Below, piece after piece: positions 1 to 7,777 of a DNA stretch of 14,460 nucleotides (within the stretch, counting starts at the first letter, position 1; each line of letters begins with the position of its first letter). Source of the DNA: Candidatus Neomicrothrix sp. UBA7884 (GTDB lineage Bacteria; Actinomycetota; Acidimicrobiia; Acidimicrobiales; MedAcidi-G1); assembly GCA_002501135.1 (NCBI GenBank), contig DLRQ01000085.1:1-14460 (forward strand). The letters are read 5' to 3'. The notes beneath the pieces are model-generated. The model made no database searches. It was not told the origin of the DNA and saw nothing but the letters and a program-made list of their open reading frames with translations. A program made the position numbers and the translations under genes.

Positions 1-60
1 GCTCAGGCTCAGGGACGGGCTCAGGCTCAGGGACCGGCTCAGGCTCAGGGACCGGCTCAG
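1..60. repeat. 18-bp tandem repeat coding the Pro/Glu linker of IF-2
   Basis: Three full 18-bp units (1-18, 19-36, 37-54) and a partial fourth (55-60) lie at the left edge. Units 2 and 3 are identical and unit 1 differs at one base (position 17). On the minus strand each unit encodes a six-residue EPEPVP-type repeat, part of the disordered linker between the IF2_N domain and the rest of IF-2. The array may continue outside the window. Such in-frame repeats are prone to length change by slippage. Confidence 0.9.
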
Positions 61-286
61 ACTTCTTCTTCCTCGCCGGCTTCTTGGCACCGGGCTCCTC
101 AGGTTGTTCGTCCCGCGTCAGGCCCTCCCGCACAGCCTTGCGCCGCACCCGGTCCGCCTGAGGCTCGACCATGCCAGAGGAGTGGCTCTTGGTACCCACT
201 CCGAGGGAATTGCAGAGGTCGAGGACCTCTGCGTTGGTCATCCCAAGTTCTCGCGCCAACTCGTAGACGCGGATGTTTTTCGGCAC
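1..286 (-). CDS. infB: Translation initiation factor IF-2, N-terminal part (partial)
   Basis: IF-2 is the GTPase that places initiator tRNA on the 30S subunit and promotes subunit joining. Only the first 95 or so codons are in the window, and the gene runs off the left edge. The translation starts MPKNIRVYELARELGMT and continues with an EVLDLCNSLGVGTKSHSS stretch, which is the small IF2_N helical domain (residues about 3-50). A basic KKPARKKK patch and a Pro/Glu repeat linker follow. The GTPase domain is outside the window. The start is GTG at 286-284: it is the first possible start after an in-frame TAG upstream, with an AGGA about 13 nt before it. It lies 138 bp downstream of ylxR in the rimP-nusA-ylxR-infB operon. 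Identity rests on the N-terminal domain plus synteny. Confidence 0.93.
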   Translation of the reverse strand, partial: MPKNIRVYELARELGMTNAEVLDLCNSLGVGTKSHSSGMVEPQADRVRRKAVREGLTRDEQPEEPGAKKPARKKKSEPVPEPEPVPEPEPVPEPE

Positions 287-424
287 TGTGGTTCTGATGT
301 CCTGTCGAATCGAGGGCTTGCTGGACGGAAGTTCCGGTTCAGACCTGCCCTACCGGTTCAGGGGTACGGCACTCCGGACCTATGGGCGGGACCGGCTATT
401 GACGCTATCGGCCAGCGACCCCGA

Positions 425-700
425 TCACCCTTCGGATGGGGCCGTCCGCCCCAACATCGTAGGCCACCGGGCCAACAGGTTGTCGGCCTCAACGCGGCCG
501 ACCGACCTCCGCAGAGCCCTGGAGAGGGCATCAGGCCCTACAAGTGCGGCGCAATCGGCATCAAGATGCAACCAGGCACCCCTGCCGGATCCTCTGGGGT
601 CATGCACTGGCGCACCGGCGGAGTCGCACCAGGCGATGCGGGCGAGGTTGGTTGTCGCCGATCGGCGCCTACAGCCGATGCAGGTCCGTTCGGGAGTTAT
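425..700 (-). CDS. ylxR: YlxR/RnpM family RNA-binding protein (DUF448), apparent ATA start
   Basis: A 91-residue protein of the YlxR family, which sits between nusA and infB in many bacteria; the Bacillus subtilis member (RnpM) binds RNase P RNA. The family hallmarks are visible: PERTCIGCRRR near the N-terminus, LARIAW, then GRGAWLH and a helical C-terminus (LSRALRRSVGRVEADNLL). The reading frame is closed upstream by TGA at 724-722. No ATG, GTG or TTG occurs before the RTCIGCR motif. The only in-frame GTG (607) would delete that motif. The best start is ATA at 700-698, which overlaps the nusA stop as ATAA exactly where an ATGA overlap is usual, with GGAG at 712-709 eight bases upstream. The gene identity is firm; the start codon is my inference. 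A point mutation or base-call error of ATG is the main alternative. Confidence 0.85.
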   Translation of the reverse strand: MTPERTCIGCRRRSATTNLARIAWCDSAGAPVHDPRGSGRGAWLHLDADCAALVGPDALSRALRRSVGRVEADNLLARWPTMLGRTAPSEG

Positions 701-2013
701 GCCTGCGACTCCGACTCGGTGTCATCATCGCCGGTCGGTACCTCAGCCTCATCGGATGCCGAATCATCAGCGGCATCCGAGTCGGCGGGAACGTCATCAT
801 CGGCCACAGTCTCGCCAGCAGCGCCCGACCCCTCATCGGCCTCCGGTTCGCCTTCAACTGGAGCCTCAACTCCGGCCACAGGCTCCTCTGGCGCCGACTC
901 CTCGTCGGCAACTGCTGCCTCGGTCCACTGGTCGGCTGAAACTGCCGGGCCACCCTCAGCGGGCTTCCAGACCTGCTCGCCGGTGGCCTCGTCGAGGATC
1001 CACTCGCCCTCGGCCCACTCGATGTCGGCGTATGCGGCCTCCTCGGCCACCTGGGTCTCGCTCTTGATGTCGACCCTCCAGCCGGTCATCCGGGCGGAAA
1101 GACGTGCGTTTTGACCCTCCTTGCCGATGGCCAGCGACAGTTGGTAGTCGGGGACGATCACCGTTGCAGTTCCGGTTTCCTCGTCGATGAGGACCTCTTT
1201 GACCTTTGCGGGGGAAAGAGCCTTCATCACAAAGTCGGCGGGGTCCTCCGAGAAGGGGACAATGTCGATCTTCTCACCACGCAACTCGTTCACGACCATC
1301 CGGACACGTGCGCCCCGGGCTCCGACGCAGGCGCCGACCGGGTCGACGTTGGAGTCGTTGGAACCGACAGCGATCTTGGTGCGGTGTCCGGGCTCGCGGG
1401 CACAGGCCCTGATCTCGACCACACCGTCGGCGATCTCAGGTACCTCCAGTTCGAAGAGTCGCTTGATGAGACCCGGGTGGGTGCGGCTGACCACGATCTG
1501 GGGGCCCTTGGCCGTCTTGCGCACCTCGACGATGTAGGCCTTCAGCCGGGTGTTGGCCTCGGGTCGCTCGAAGGGAACCTGCTCGGCCTGTGGAAGCAGT
1601 GCCTCAACCCGACCAAGGTCGAGGAGGGTGTAGCGAGAATCGGTCTGCTGGATCATTCCCGTGACAATGTCTCCCTCGCGTCCCGCGTACTCCTCGTACT
1701 TGAGGTCGCGTTCGGCCTCACGAATGCGCTGGGTCATGACCTGTCTGGCTGTCTGGGCTGCAATGCGGCCGAAGTCGTCGGGAGTGACGTCGTATTCCTC
1801 GCCGACCGGTTCGCCTTCCTCGTCGAGGTCCTGGGCAAAGACCCGGATCTCCATGGTGTCGGGATCGATTGTCACCCATGAGAACTCGTGGGCTCCGTGC
1901 ATCCGCTTGTACGCCGACTCGAGGGCATCCGCCAATGCAGCAAAGAGAGCGTCAAGGGTGATCCCGCGTTCTCCGGCAAGGGCCTGCAGCGCCTCCATCA
2001 TCTCGGGGTTCAT
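697..2013 (-). CDS. nusA: Transcription termination/antitermination factor NusA
   Basis: NusA binds RNA polymerase and nascent RNA and modulates pausing, termination and rRNA antitermination. The 438-residue protein shows the standard order: N-terminal polymerase-binding domain (about 1-110), S1 domain (about 112-180, EGDIVTGMIQQ), KH1 (about 200-260, with VGACVGARGARV) and KH2 (about 265-320, with LAIGKEGQNARLSARMTGW). After residue 320 comes an acidic, Ala/Glu/Asp-rich tail of about 115 residues, unlike the AR repeats of E. coli NusA and longer than the short ends of many actinobacterial NusA proteins. The ATG overlaps the rimP stop by 4 bp (ATGA), implying translational coupling. The TAA stop overlaps the likely ylxR start. 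Confidence 0.98.
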   Translation of the reverse strand: MNPEMMEALQALAGERGITLDALFAALADALESAYKRMHGAHEFSWVTIDPDTMEIRVFAQDLDEEGEPVGEEYDVTPDDFGRIAAQTARQVMTQRIREAERDLKYEEYAGREGDIVTGMIQQTDSRYTLLDLGRVEALLPQAEQVPFERPEANTRLKAYIVEVRKTAKGPQIVVSRTHPGLIKRLFELEVPEIADGVVEIRACAREPGHRTKIAVGSNDSNVDPVGACVGARGARVRMVVNELRGEKIDIVPFSEDPADFVMKALSPAKVKEVLIDEETGTATVIVPDYQLSLAIGKEGQNARLSARMTGWRVDIKSETQVAEEAAYADIEWAEGEWILDEATGEQVWKPAEGGPAVSADQWTEAAVADEESAPEEPVAGVEAPVEGEPEADEGSGAAGETVADDDVPADSDAADDSASDEAEVPTGDDDTESESQA

Positions 2014-2576
2014 GTAGCGACCTTTCTCTCAGTTCTCTCAGTACTCGCTCCGGCGGCAACCGTCGAGCCATCGGCCGGGGCAGAAGGCCGACTCTCGTCG
2101 CCGCTGTCCTTGCGAGCCGACTTGGGCTCCGGGGTCCAGTAAAACACGGTGCGTGCCTGCAGTATCTCGTCGTAGGCAAGGGAGCGAAGGGCACCATCTG
2201 CCGAACGAACAGACACACCCTGGGAATCGGCAGCCTCGAGCGCCCCCGACAGGCGGCGGTCGCCATCGACCCCGGGCCGGGTCTTGAGGGTCACCTGGCT
2301 ACCAAGTGCCTTGAGGAAATGGGAAGGCCTCTTCAGACGGCGCTCGAGTCCGGGGCTGGTCACCTCGAGCGTGTAGGACGATCCAATCGGGTCCTCGTGG
2401 TCGAGGGCACGAGAAACCTCGCGGGTGACGCTGGCTATCGATTCCATCCCCACACCCTCGGGATGGTCAATGGTTAGCCGCAGGATTCCACCCTCGAACT
2501 CGACGTCAACCAACTCGACACCGACGCGCTCACACAGGGGGGCGGCCATGATGTCCACCCGGTCGGTCACACCCAC
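2010..2576 (-). CDS. rimP: Ribosome maturation factor RimP
   Basis: RimP helps assemble the 30S subunit. The 188-residue product has the family features: an N-terminal alpha/beta domain with CERVGVELVDVEFEGG and LRLTIDHPEGV, the conserved YTLEVTSPGLERRLKRP segment, and a C-terminal SH3-like domain ending near residue 150. The last 35 or so residues are a low-complexity tail. The start is GTG at 2576-2574, with AGGAGG only 4 nt upstream. The second GTG, two codons on (2570-2568), would have better spacing (10 nt), so the true start may be there. It is first in the rimP-nusA-ylxR-infB unit, and the region before it carries a hairpin and a possible promoter. Confidence 0.96.
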   Translation of the reverse strand: MGVTDRVDIMAAPLCERVGVELVDVEFEGGILRLTIDHPEGVGMESIASVTREVSRALDHEDPIGSSYTLEVTSPGLERRLKRPSHFLKALGSQVTLKTRPGVDGDRRLSGALEAADSQGVSVRSADGALRSLAYDEILQARTVFYWTPEPKSARKDSGDESRPSAPADGSTVAAGASTERTERKVAT

Positions 2577-2628
2577 GGCTCCTCCTCTCCTGTATTCGGT
2601 CTTTTCGGTCTGTCACGCATCGACCACC

Positions 2629-2663
2629 ACCGAAAACGAAAGGCGTGGGCAAAGCCCACGCCT
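2629..2663 (-). terminator. Intrinsic terminator after ispG (or leader attenuator of rimP)
   Basis: A perfect 10-bp inverted repeat (2641-2650 and 2654-2663) with a 3-nt loop. On the minus strand it is followed directly by a T-rich run, TTTCGTTTTC. This is the shape of a Rho-independent terminator for leftward transcription. It lies about 95 bp past the ispG stop and about 65 bp before rimP, so it probably ends the rpsB-to-ispG operon. Because a -10-like box lies upstream of it, it could instead sit in the rimP leader. Confidence 0.75.
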
Positions 2664-2697
2664 CGTCGTCGAACACGAACGATGCACGCGACCGGCA

Positions 2698-2703
2698 ATC
2701 ATA
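2698..2703 (-). promoter_or_regulatory. Candidate -10 box for the rimP-nusA-infB operon
   Basis: On the minus strand TATGAT reads at 2703-2698, a close match to the housekeeping -10 hexamer. No good TTGACA-like box lies 16-18 nt upstream; the nearest is a weak CTGAGC about 19 nt away. A start near 2690 would place the 2641-2663 hairpin in the 5' leader of rimP. Only one element is well matched, so this is tentative. Confidence 0.35.
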
Positions 2704-2758
2704 CCTGAGGTAGGGCTGGTGCGCTCAGGCGCATCCGACCCAGCAAGACCACCCGATT

Positions 2759-3985
2759 TCAGCCCGACTGTCGCCGGATTGCCTCGATTACAGCACCCGT
2801 TTCGTTGGCGTCCTCACCCTGATCGGCGAGCAGGCGCCGGCGGTCCAGTTCCGCCTCCCTGACGGCCTTCTCGGTATCGACCCTGGCCAGGGCGGCCTCG
2901 ACCCCCTCGCCGTGAATCAACTCGGCCCACTCCACAAGGGCATCGACCATCTCATCCTCGGGAACGACGGCCACATTCTGGCCCTTGACGAACAGGTGGC
3001 CCCGCTTGTTGCCCGCAGCTATCCCCAGATCGGCATCGCGGGCCTCGCCGGGGCCGTTCACCACACAACCCATTACGGCCACCTGGAGGGGGATCTCGCG
3101 ATCAGCAAAGGCCTCCATCGCCTCCTCGGCAATGGTGATCACGTCGACCTCGGCGCGACCACAGCTGGGGCAGGCGATCAGGTCCACGTTTTTTCGTTCG
3201 CGCAGGCCGAGGGCCTCAAGAAGCTGGCGACCTGCGCGTGCCTCCTGCACAGGATCAGCCGTCAGCGAGTACCTGATGGTGTCTCCAATGCCCTCGACGA
3301 GCAGCGCCCCGATGCCGGCAGACGACTTGATGAGGCCCGCAGGCGGGGGCCCAGCCTCTGTGACGCCCAGATGAAGCGGGTACTCGGTCACCTCGGCGAG
3401 TTGTCGGTAGGCGTCGACCATGAGCGGCACGCTGGAAGCCTTGACAGAGATCTTGATCTTGTCGAACCCAACCTCAGCGAAGTAGCCGATCTCGGTCAGA
3501 GCCGACTCGACCATTGCCTCGGCCGTGACGGTGTCGCCGTACTTCCGGTACAGGTCAGGGTGCAGCGACCCACCGTTCACGCCGATTCTGATGGGAACGC
3601 CCCGGTCTCCGGCCTCGGAGGCCACAGTTCGGATGTGGTCGGGGTTCTTGATGTTGCCGGGGTTCAGGCGAAGGCAGTGGACACCTGCCTCGAGCGCCGC
3701 CAGGGCCATCTTGTAATTGTGGTGGATGTCGGCGACGATCGGCACCGGTGACCGGGGCACGATTCGGGCGAGGCCCTCAGCAGCCTCGATCTCATTGCAG
3801 GTGCAGCGCACGATGTCGGCCCCAGCCATGGCCAGGTCATAGATCTGTTGAAGGGTGGCCTCGTGGTCGGCGGTCCTCGTGACGGTCATGGACTGCACCG
3901 ATATCGGTGCGCCGCCGCCAACTCGAACGTCGCCGACAATCAACTGGCGTGTCTCGCGTCGGGGAAACGTCGCCTGAACCTCCAC
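2759..3985 (-). CDS. ispG: 4-hydroxy-3-methylbut-2-en-1-yl diphosphate synthase (IspG/GcpE)
   Basis: IspG is a cytoplasmic [4Fe-4S] enzyme that reductively converts MEcPP to HMBPP, the penultimate step of the MEP isoprenoid pathway. The 408-residue length fits the two-domain bacterial form. The N-terminal TIM barrel shows PISVQSMTVTRT (about 27-38), IVADIHHNYKMAL (about 83-95) and LRLNPGNI (about 105-112). The C-terminal Fe-S domain carries the ligands in ACPSCGR (C272, C275) and GCVVNGPGEA (C307, E314). It is the last gene of its operon, 21 bp after the M50 protease gene, with dxr two genes upstream. A dxr/M50/gcpE neighbourhood is also known in mycobacteria. A terminator follows. Confidence 0.98.
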   Translation of the reverse strand: MEVQATFPRRETRQLIVGDVRVGGGAPISVQSMTVTRTADHEATLQQIYDLAMAGADIVRCTCNEIEAAEGLARIVPRSPVPIVADIHHNYKMALAALEAGVHCLRLNPGNIKNPDHIRTVASEAGDRGVPIRIGVNGGSLHPDLYRKYGDTVTAEAMVESALTEIGYFAEVGFDKIKISVKASSVPLMVDAYRQLAEVTEYPLHLGVTEAGPPPAGLIKSSAGIGALLVEGIGDTIRYSLTADPVQEARAGRQLLEALGLRERKNVDLIACPSCGRAEVDVITIAEEAMEAFADREIPLQVAVMGCVVNGPGEARDADLGIAAGNKRGHLFVKGQNVAVVPEDEMVDALVEWAELIHGEGVEAALARVDTEKAVREAELDRRRLLADQGEDANETGAVIEAIRRQSG

Positions 3986-4006
3986 GCACGGAGGCTACCG
4001 GTGTGT

Positions 4007-5233
4007 TCAGCCGAAGTCGGGCAGGTCCACGATGTCCCGGTAGAGGGCAACGATGGCTACCCCGACGAGAAGGGTCACCACCGCCCAGGTGAGCGGAATC
4101 AACTTCGCAGCGTCGGCCGTGTAGCGGCGCCCGCCCCGCGAGCGAAGACGTTCGTAGGTGGCGATGGCCACGTGTCCACCGTCGAGAGGAAGCAGTGGCA
4201 CAAGGTTGAATACACCCACGAACACGTTCACGAGGACGAGAAACCACAAGAAGTTGGCCAGTCCACTCTCGAGGGCCACCCCCGCGAGCCGCGCAGCCCC
4301 GTAGATCGACAACATCCGGGCATCATCGGAAGTGCCAGAGGCCACGACGATTCCCGTGTCCGGACCGCCGCCATCCACCGCTCCGCCGACAAAGTCGGCG
4401 AGTCCACCAGGGGTGAAGAACCGGGCCAGACCCTCTATCGAGATTACCACCAGGTCGACGAACTGGCTGACGGCGTCGGTCACTGCCTCAGCCGGACCAA
4501 CCCGCCTCAGCGGGTATTCGGCACCGATTCCGAAAAAGCCCTCCATGGTCCCGACCGGTGTGGGACGTTCACCCATGACCACCGAGTGTTCGCTGCGGAC
4601 GCCGTGGCGCTCAACGACAACCTCAACTGTGTGAGATGGAACGACCCGGACGGCCCGGCCGAACGTGTCGAACACGGCGGTCTCGACACCGGCGACCGAC
4701 AGGATCCTGTCTCCCGGTAGGACACCGATCTCGTCAGCGGTCGACCCGGCCACAACCTCGCTGACCGTCCATTCCGCTGGATCGGGGCGACCGACGGCAC
4801 CGAAAAGTGTCGCCAGGAGCAGCACCGCCACGAGGAAATGGGTGGCTGAGCCCGCAACCGCAACCGCCATTCTCCTGGGATAGGACTGGGCCCGGTAGGT
4901 ACGGTGCTCCAGATCTGGGGGGACCGTCTCGAGGTTGCTCATGCCGGTTATCCGCACGTACGCACCGGCCGGAATGGCCTTGATCCCGTACTCGGTTTCG
5001 CCCCGCTGAACCGACCAGAGCCTCGGGCCGAACCCGATGAAGAACTCGGTGACCTGCATTCCGGTCCACCGTGCCGCCAGATAGTGGCCGAGTTCATGGA
5101 ACGCAAGCATGAGGACGAAGGACGAGATGACGACGATCGTCGACACGCTGCCGAGCAGGCCCAGGGCAACCAGCGCGCAGGCCATCAGAAGCAGTCGGAC
5201 CAGCCTGTCGCCCTCCGGGATAAGGGTGCTCAT
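4007..5233 (-). CDS. rseP: Site-2 membrane metalloprotease, RseP/Rip1 (M50) family
   Basis: An integral membrane zinc protease of the site-2 family, which cuts transmembrane segments of anti-sigma factors and related substrates. The 408-residue protein has the HELGH zinc motif at 46-50 in the first membrane region (about 30-55), followed by the conserved FFIGFGPRLWS and KAIPAGAYVRITGM segments. A further membrane segment lies at about 121-147, one PDZ domain at about 150-215, and the third zinc-ligand region NLVPLLPLDGGH at about 343-354 within a hydrophobic stretch. A final membrane helix lies at about 380-397. Its ATG overlaps the dxr stop (ATGA). The dxr-protease-ispG order matches the mycobacterial Rip1 locus (Rv2869c). 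No anti-sigma factor gene is in the window, so its substrate cannot be read from context. Confidence 0.95.
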   Translation of the reverse strand: MSTLIPEGDRLVRLLLMACALVALGLLGSVSTIVVISSFVLMLAFHELGHYLAARWTGMQVTEFFIGFGPRLWSVQRGETEYGIKAIPAGAYVRITGMSNLETVPPDLEHRTYRAQSYPRRMAVAVAGSATHFLVAVLLLATLFGAVGRPDPAEWTVSEVVAGSTADEIGVLPGDRILSVAGVETAVFDTFGRAVRVVPSHTVEVVVERHGVRSEHSVVMGERPTPVGTMEGFFGIGAEYPLRRVGPAEAVTDAVSQFVDLVVISIEGLARFFTPGGLADFVGGAVDGGGPDTGIVVASGTSDDARMLSIYGAARLAGVALESGLANFLWFLVLVNVFVGVFNLVPLLPLDGGHVAIATYERLRSRGGRRYTADAAKLIPLTWAVVTLLVGVAIVALYRDIVDLPDFG

Positions 5234-6387
5234 CGAGCTCGCTCGACAAGGGCGACGGTGACCTCACGTGACCGTCGATCCGCGTCGAGAACCGATTCGA
5301 TGCTGTCGGCGATCCCACCGGGCCAGGACTCGAGGGCCTCGGTAAGCACCTCCGCTATAGCCATCCATGGCAGGTCCCCGGACAGGAAGGACCCGACGGC
5401 AACCTCGTTGGCTGCGCTCAACCATGCCGGAGCCGTCTCGCCGAGCCTGCCCGCCATGTATGCAAGGTCAAGGCACGGGAACGCCTCCCGATCGGGCATC
5501 TCGAAGTCGAGCCGGTTCAGGCTCGCCCAGTCGACCTCGCCGAAAGGCAGGTCCAGTCGATCCGGGTATGCCAGCGCATAGCCCATGCAGAGCCTCATGT
5601 CAGGAAGCGAAAGCTGGGCGATCGTGGCGCCGTCGGTGAAGGTGACCATCGAGTGGACTATCGACTGCGGGTGGACGACCACGTCGATCTGGTCGTATCC
5701 GACGTCGAACAGTTCATGCGCCTCTATCACCTCCAGCCCCTTGTTCATGAGGGTGGAGGAGTCAACCGTGACCTTTGGACCCATCGACCAGGTTGGATGG
5801 TTCAAGGCGTCCTCGACAGTCACCGACTTCAGGTCGGATAGGGAACGGCCCCGAAACGGACCACCGGAGGCCGTGAGGACAATCCGATCGACGCGTTCGG
5901 GGTTGTCGTTGGCACGCAGGCACTGGTGGATGGCGCAGTGTTCGCTGTCAACCGGTAGCAACTCGGCTCCGGGGGTCTGACGTGCCCTGTGCACAACCGG
6001 ACCGGCTGCAATTAGCGATTCCTTGTTTGCCAGTCCCAGCCGATTGCCTGCCTCAAGAACTGCAAGGGTTACCGGCAGCCCGGCAAATCCCACGATGCCG
6101 TTGATCGCCACGTCGGCGACGACGGCAGCCTCTGCGAGGGAATCGACTCCTGACAGGACCTCGATGCCGGCCGGAACCCTGGCGGCCACATCGGCTGCCG
6201 CCACCGGATCTGTGACGGCAACCACCCTGGGGCGGAAGATCGTTGCCTGCTTGACGAGCAGATCAGCTGACCGCCCGGCACCGAGGGCCACGACGTCAAA
6301 AACGTCGGGTCGGGCAGCAACTATGTCGAGGGTCTGGGTACCTATGGATCCTGTTGACCCGAGAACGGCGACTGTGGTCGCTGGCAT
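5230..6387 (-). CDS. dxr: 1-deoxy-D-xylulose 5-phosphate reductoisomerase
   Basis: Dxr is the NADPH- and divalent-metal-dependent enzyme that makes MEP from DXP, the first committed MEP-pathway step and the target of fosmidomycin. The 385-residue protein carries the nucleotide-binding GSTGSIG (10-16), ANKESLIAAG (120-129), the metal ligands in LPVDSEHCAI (D147, E149) and MNKGLEVIEA (E219), the flexible-loop segment HPTWSMGPKVTVDSS (197-211) and VHPQSIVHSMV (238-248). All expected catalytic residues are present. The ATG start is 48 bp after cdsA, and the stop overlaps the next gene by 4 bp. With ispG it gives two MEP-pathway enzymes in one operon. Confidence 0.98.
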   Translation of the reverse strand: MPATTVAVLGSTGSIGTQTLDIVAARPDVFDVVALGAGRSADLLVKQATIFRPRVVAVTDPVAAADVAARVPAGIEVLSGVDSLAEAAVVADVAINGIVGFAGLPVTLAVLEAGNRLGLANKESLIAAGPVVHRARQTPGAELLPVDSEHCAIHQCLRANDNPERVDRIVLTASGGPFRGRSLSDLKSVTVEDALNHPTWSMGPKVTVDSSTLMNKGLEVIEAHELFDVGYDQIDVVVHPQSIVHSMVTFTDGATIAQLSLPDMRLCMGYALAYPDRLDLPFGEVDWASLNRLDFEMPDREAFPCLDLAYMAGRLGETAPAWLSAANEVAVGSFLSGDLPWMAIAEVLTEALESWPGGIADSIESVLDADRRSREVTVALVERAR

Positions 6388-6435
6388 CCAGTTGGGGTGA
6401 CGTCAGGTGGCTGCCGCTGGACCGGGTAGTCAGGC

Positions 6436-7737
6436 TCAGGCAGCGAAGAGGTCCAACAGGCGCGCCGTGTAGTACGTGGCCGGCAGTACGAACAGCAGGG
6501 CATCGAACCGATCGAGGAACCCACCATGGCCGGGAAGGACGGTTCCCATGTCCTTGATTCCGAGATCCCTCTTGATCATCGACTCACAGAGGTCGCCCAG
6601 CGGGGCAGCGAGGGCAGCGACCACACCGAGCACGAATGCCGAACCCAGGTCGCCGGGCGCCTGCCCCATGGGGGTGATTCGCCCTACGACGAGCACAGCA
6701 ACGGCGAAGGCGACGCCCATGCCGCCGATGAGGCCCTCCATGGTCTTGTTCGGGCTGACGGCCGCCAGAGGCGTGCGCCCAACCATCTTTCCGACCAGCA
6801 GCCCTCCGGTGTCATAGCCGACGGTGACCAGCACAGCCGCCAGCAGCATTCCGATGCCGTTCGGGTCGCTCAGCATCAGGCCTGCGTAGGACCCGAGCAG
6901 GCCGATGTAGAGAACCCCGAACATCGTCACCGAGACGTTCAGCATCGGAGCATCACGGTCGACTCCGGTCAGGTACCAGAGCAGTGAGAACAGCACGGTC
7001 AACCCGAGCACGAGCGGAATGGCCGCCTCGAAGCGCCAGTAGGCGCCAAGGCTCAGGGCTGCGACAGCGACAATCCCGAGCAGCGACGCCGGCTGATACC
7101 CGGCTCGGCGCACGGCCAGGAAGAACTCGGCTGCCCCCAGTGTCAGAAGCACGGTTACCAGTGCGAGGGTTGCATCTGTGCCCAACTTGAAGGCAATCAG
7201 CGCCAGCGCACCAAGTGCGATGCCGGTGATGATCGCCATGGGCATGTCACGGGCATCGCTGCGACCACCGCCACCCATACCGCCGCCGCCGGTCGGCCCA
7301 CGCCGTGCGGGTGCATCGGGCATTGCTGCAGTTCCCACCGTCGGCGCCGCCTGAGGTTGCTGCGGGCTCTCCGGCGGCAAAAGCGGCGGGTTGAACTCCA
7401 TGCCACCCGCACCCGCCCCGGAAGGGTCGTCGTCAAAGAACAGAGCGGCTGCATCCGACTTTTCGATCATGCCCACCGGTTGCTGGGACTCGTGGTCGGC
7501 CGGAACCTGATCTGCCCACTTCGGGGAGTCGTCGAGGCCCGACCACGGACCAGACGAGGCCGTCTCGGCAGCGGCCGGTTGCTCGGTCCAGTGTGGAAGG
7601 TCCTGACTGGCAGGTTGCTCGTCGAACACGGATCGACCGGGCTCTACGCTGTCGTCGGCCGTCTCGAGTCCGAGAATACGGATCTCCTCGAAGACCTGAC
7701 CTGGCTGCCCGACTCCCGGGTTCTGTTGTTCGTCCAC
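6436..7737 (-). CDS. cdsA: Phosphatidate cytidylyltransferase (CDP-diacylglycerol synthase)
   Basis: CdsA makes CDP-diacylglycerol from phosphatidate and CTP at the membrane, feeding all phospholipid synthesis. The C-terminal 270 or so residues contain several hydrophobic helices and the family segments GYDTGGLLVGKMVGR, SPNKTMEGLIGG, GDLCESMIKRDLGIKDMG and LLPGHGG-like VLPGHGGFLDRFDALLF. Before the membrane domain there is a disordered acidic, Pro/Gln-rich region of about 150 residues ending in a glycine-rich patch. I chose GTG at 7737, preceded by GGAGG at 7746-7742. ATG at 7749 (4 residues longer) is the alternative; it has no good ribosome-binding site. Starts further upstream would overlap frr. 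It lies about 40 bp after frr. Confidence 0.95.
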   Translation of the reverse strand: MDEQQNPGVGQPGQVFEEIRILGLETADDSVEPGRSVFDEQPASQDLPHWTEQPAAAETASSGPWSGLDDSPKWADQVPADHESQQPVGMIEKSDAAALFFDDDPSGAGAGGMEFNPPLLPPESPQQPQAAPTVGTAAMPDAPARRGPTGGGGMGGGGRSDARDMPMAIITGIALGALALIAFKLGTDATLALVTVLLTLGAAEFFLAVRRAGYQPASLLGIVAVAALSLGAYWRFEAAIPLVLGLTVLFSLLWYLTGVDRDAPMLNVSVTMFGVLYIGLLGSYAGLMLSDPNGIGMLLAAVLVTVGYDTGGLLVGKMVGRTPLAAVSPNKTMEGLIGGMGVAFAVAVLVVGRITPMGQAPGDLGSAFVLGVVAALAAPLGDLCESMIKRDLGIKDMGTVLPGHGGFLDRFDALLFVLPATYYTARLLDLFAA

Positions 7738-7777
7738 GGAACCTCCCATTGGACTTGTCTGGACCACCTGCCGAGGC

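Noticed and set aside
287..424. Possible small gene or RNA between ylxR and infB
   Set aside because: No open frame with a start and ribosome-binding site, no strong hairpin and no clear promoter; only a short CTGAACCGG direct repeat is visible.
104..1114. Plus-strand open frame of 336 codons
   Set aside because: It lies antisense to infB, ylxR and nusA, has low-complexity Ser/Ala composition mirroring the acidic nusA tail, and no recognisable domain.
2912..4720. Long plus-strand open frames (279 and 290 codons) opposite ispG and the M50 protease gene
   Set aside because: They are complementary-strand shadows of high-GC genes whose minus-strand products carry full catalytic motifs.
6398..6405. 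TGACGTCA palindrome between cdsA and dxr
   Set aside because: An 8-bp palindrome can arise by chance, it lies inside an operon, and there is no second copy or other operator feature.
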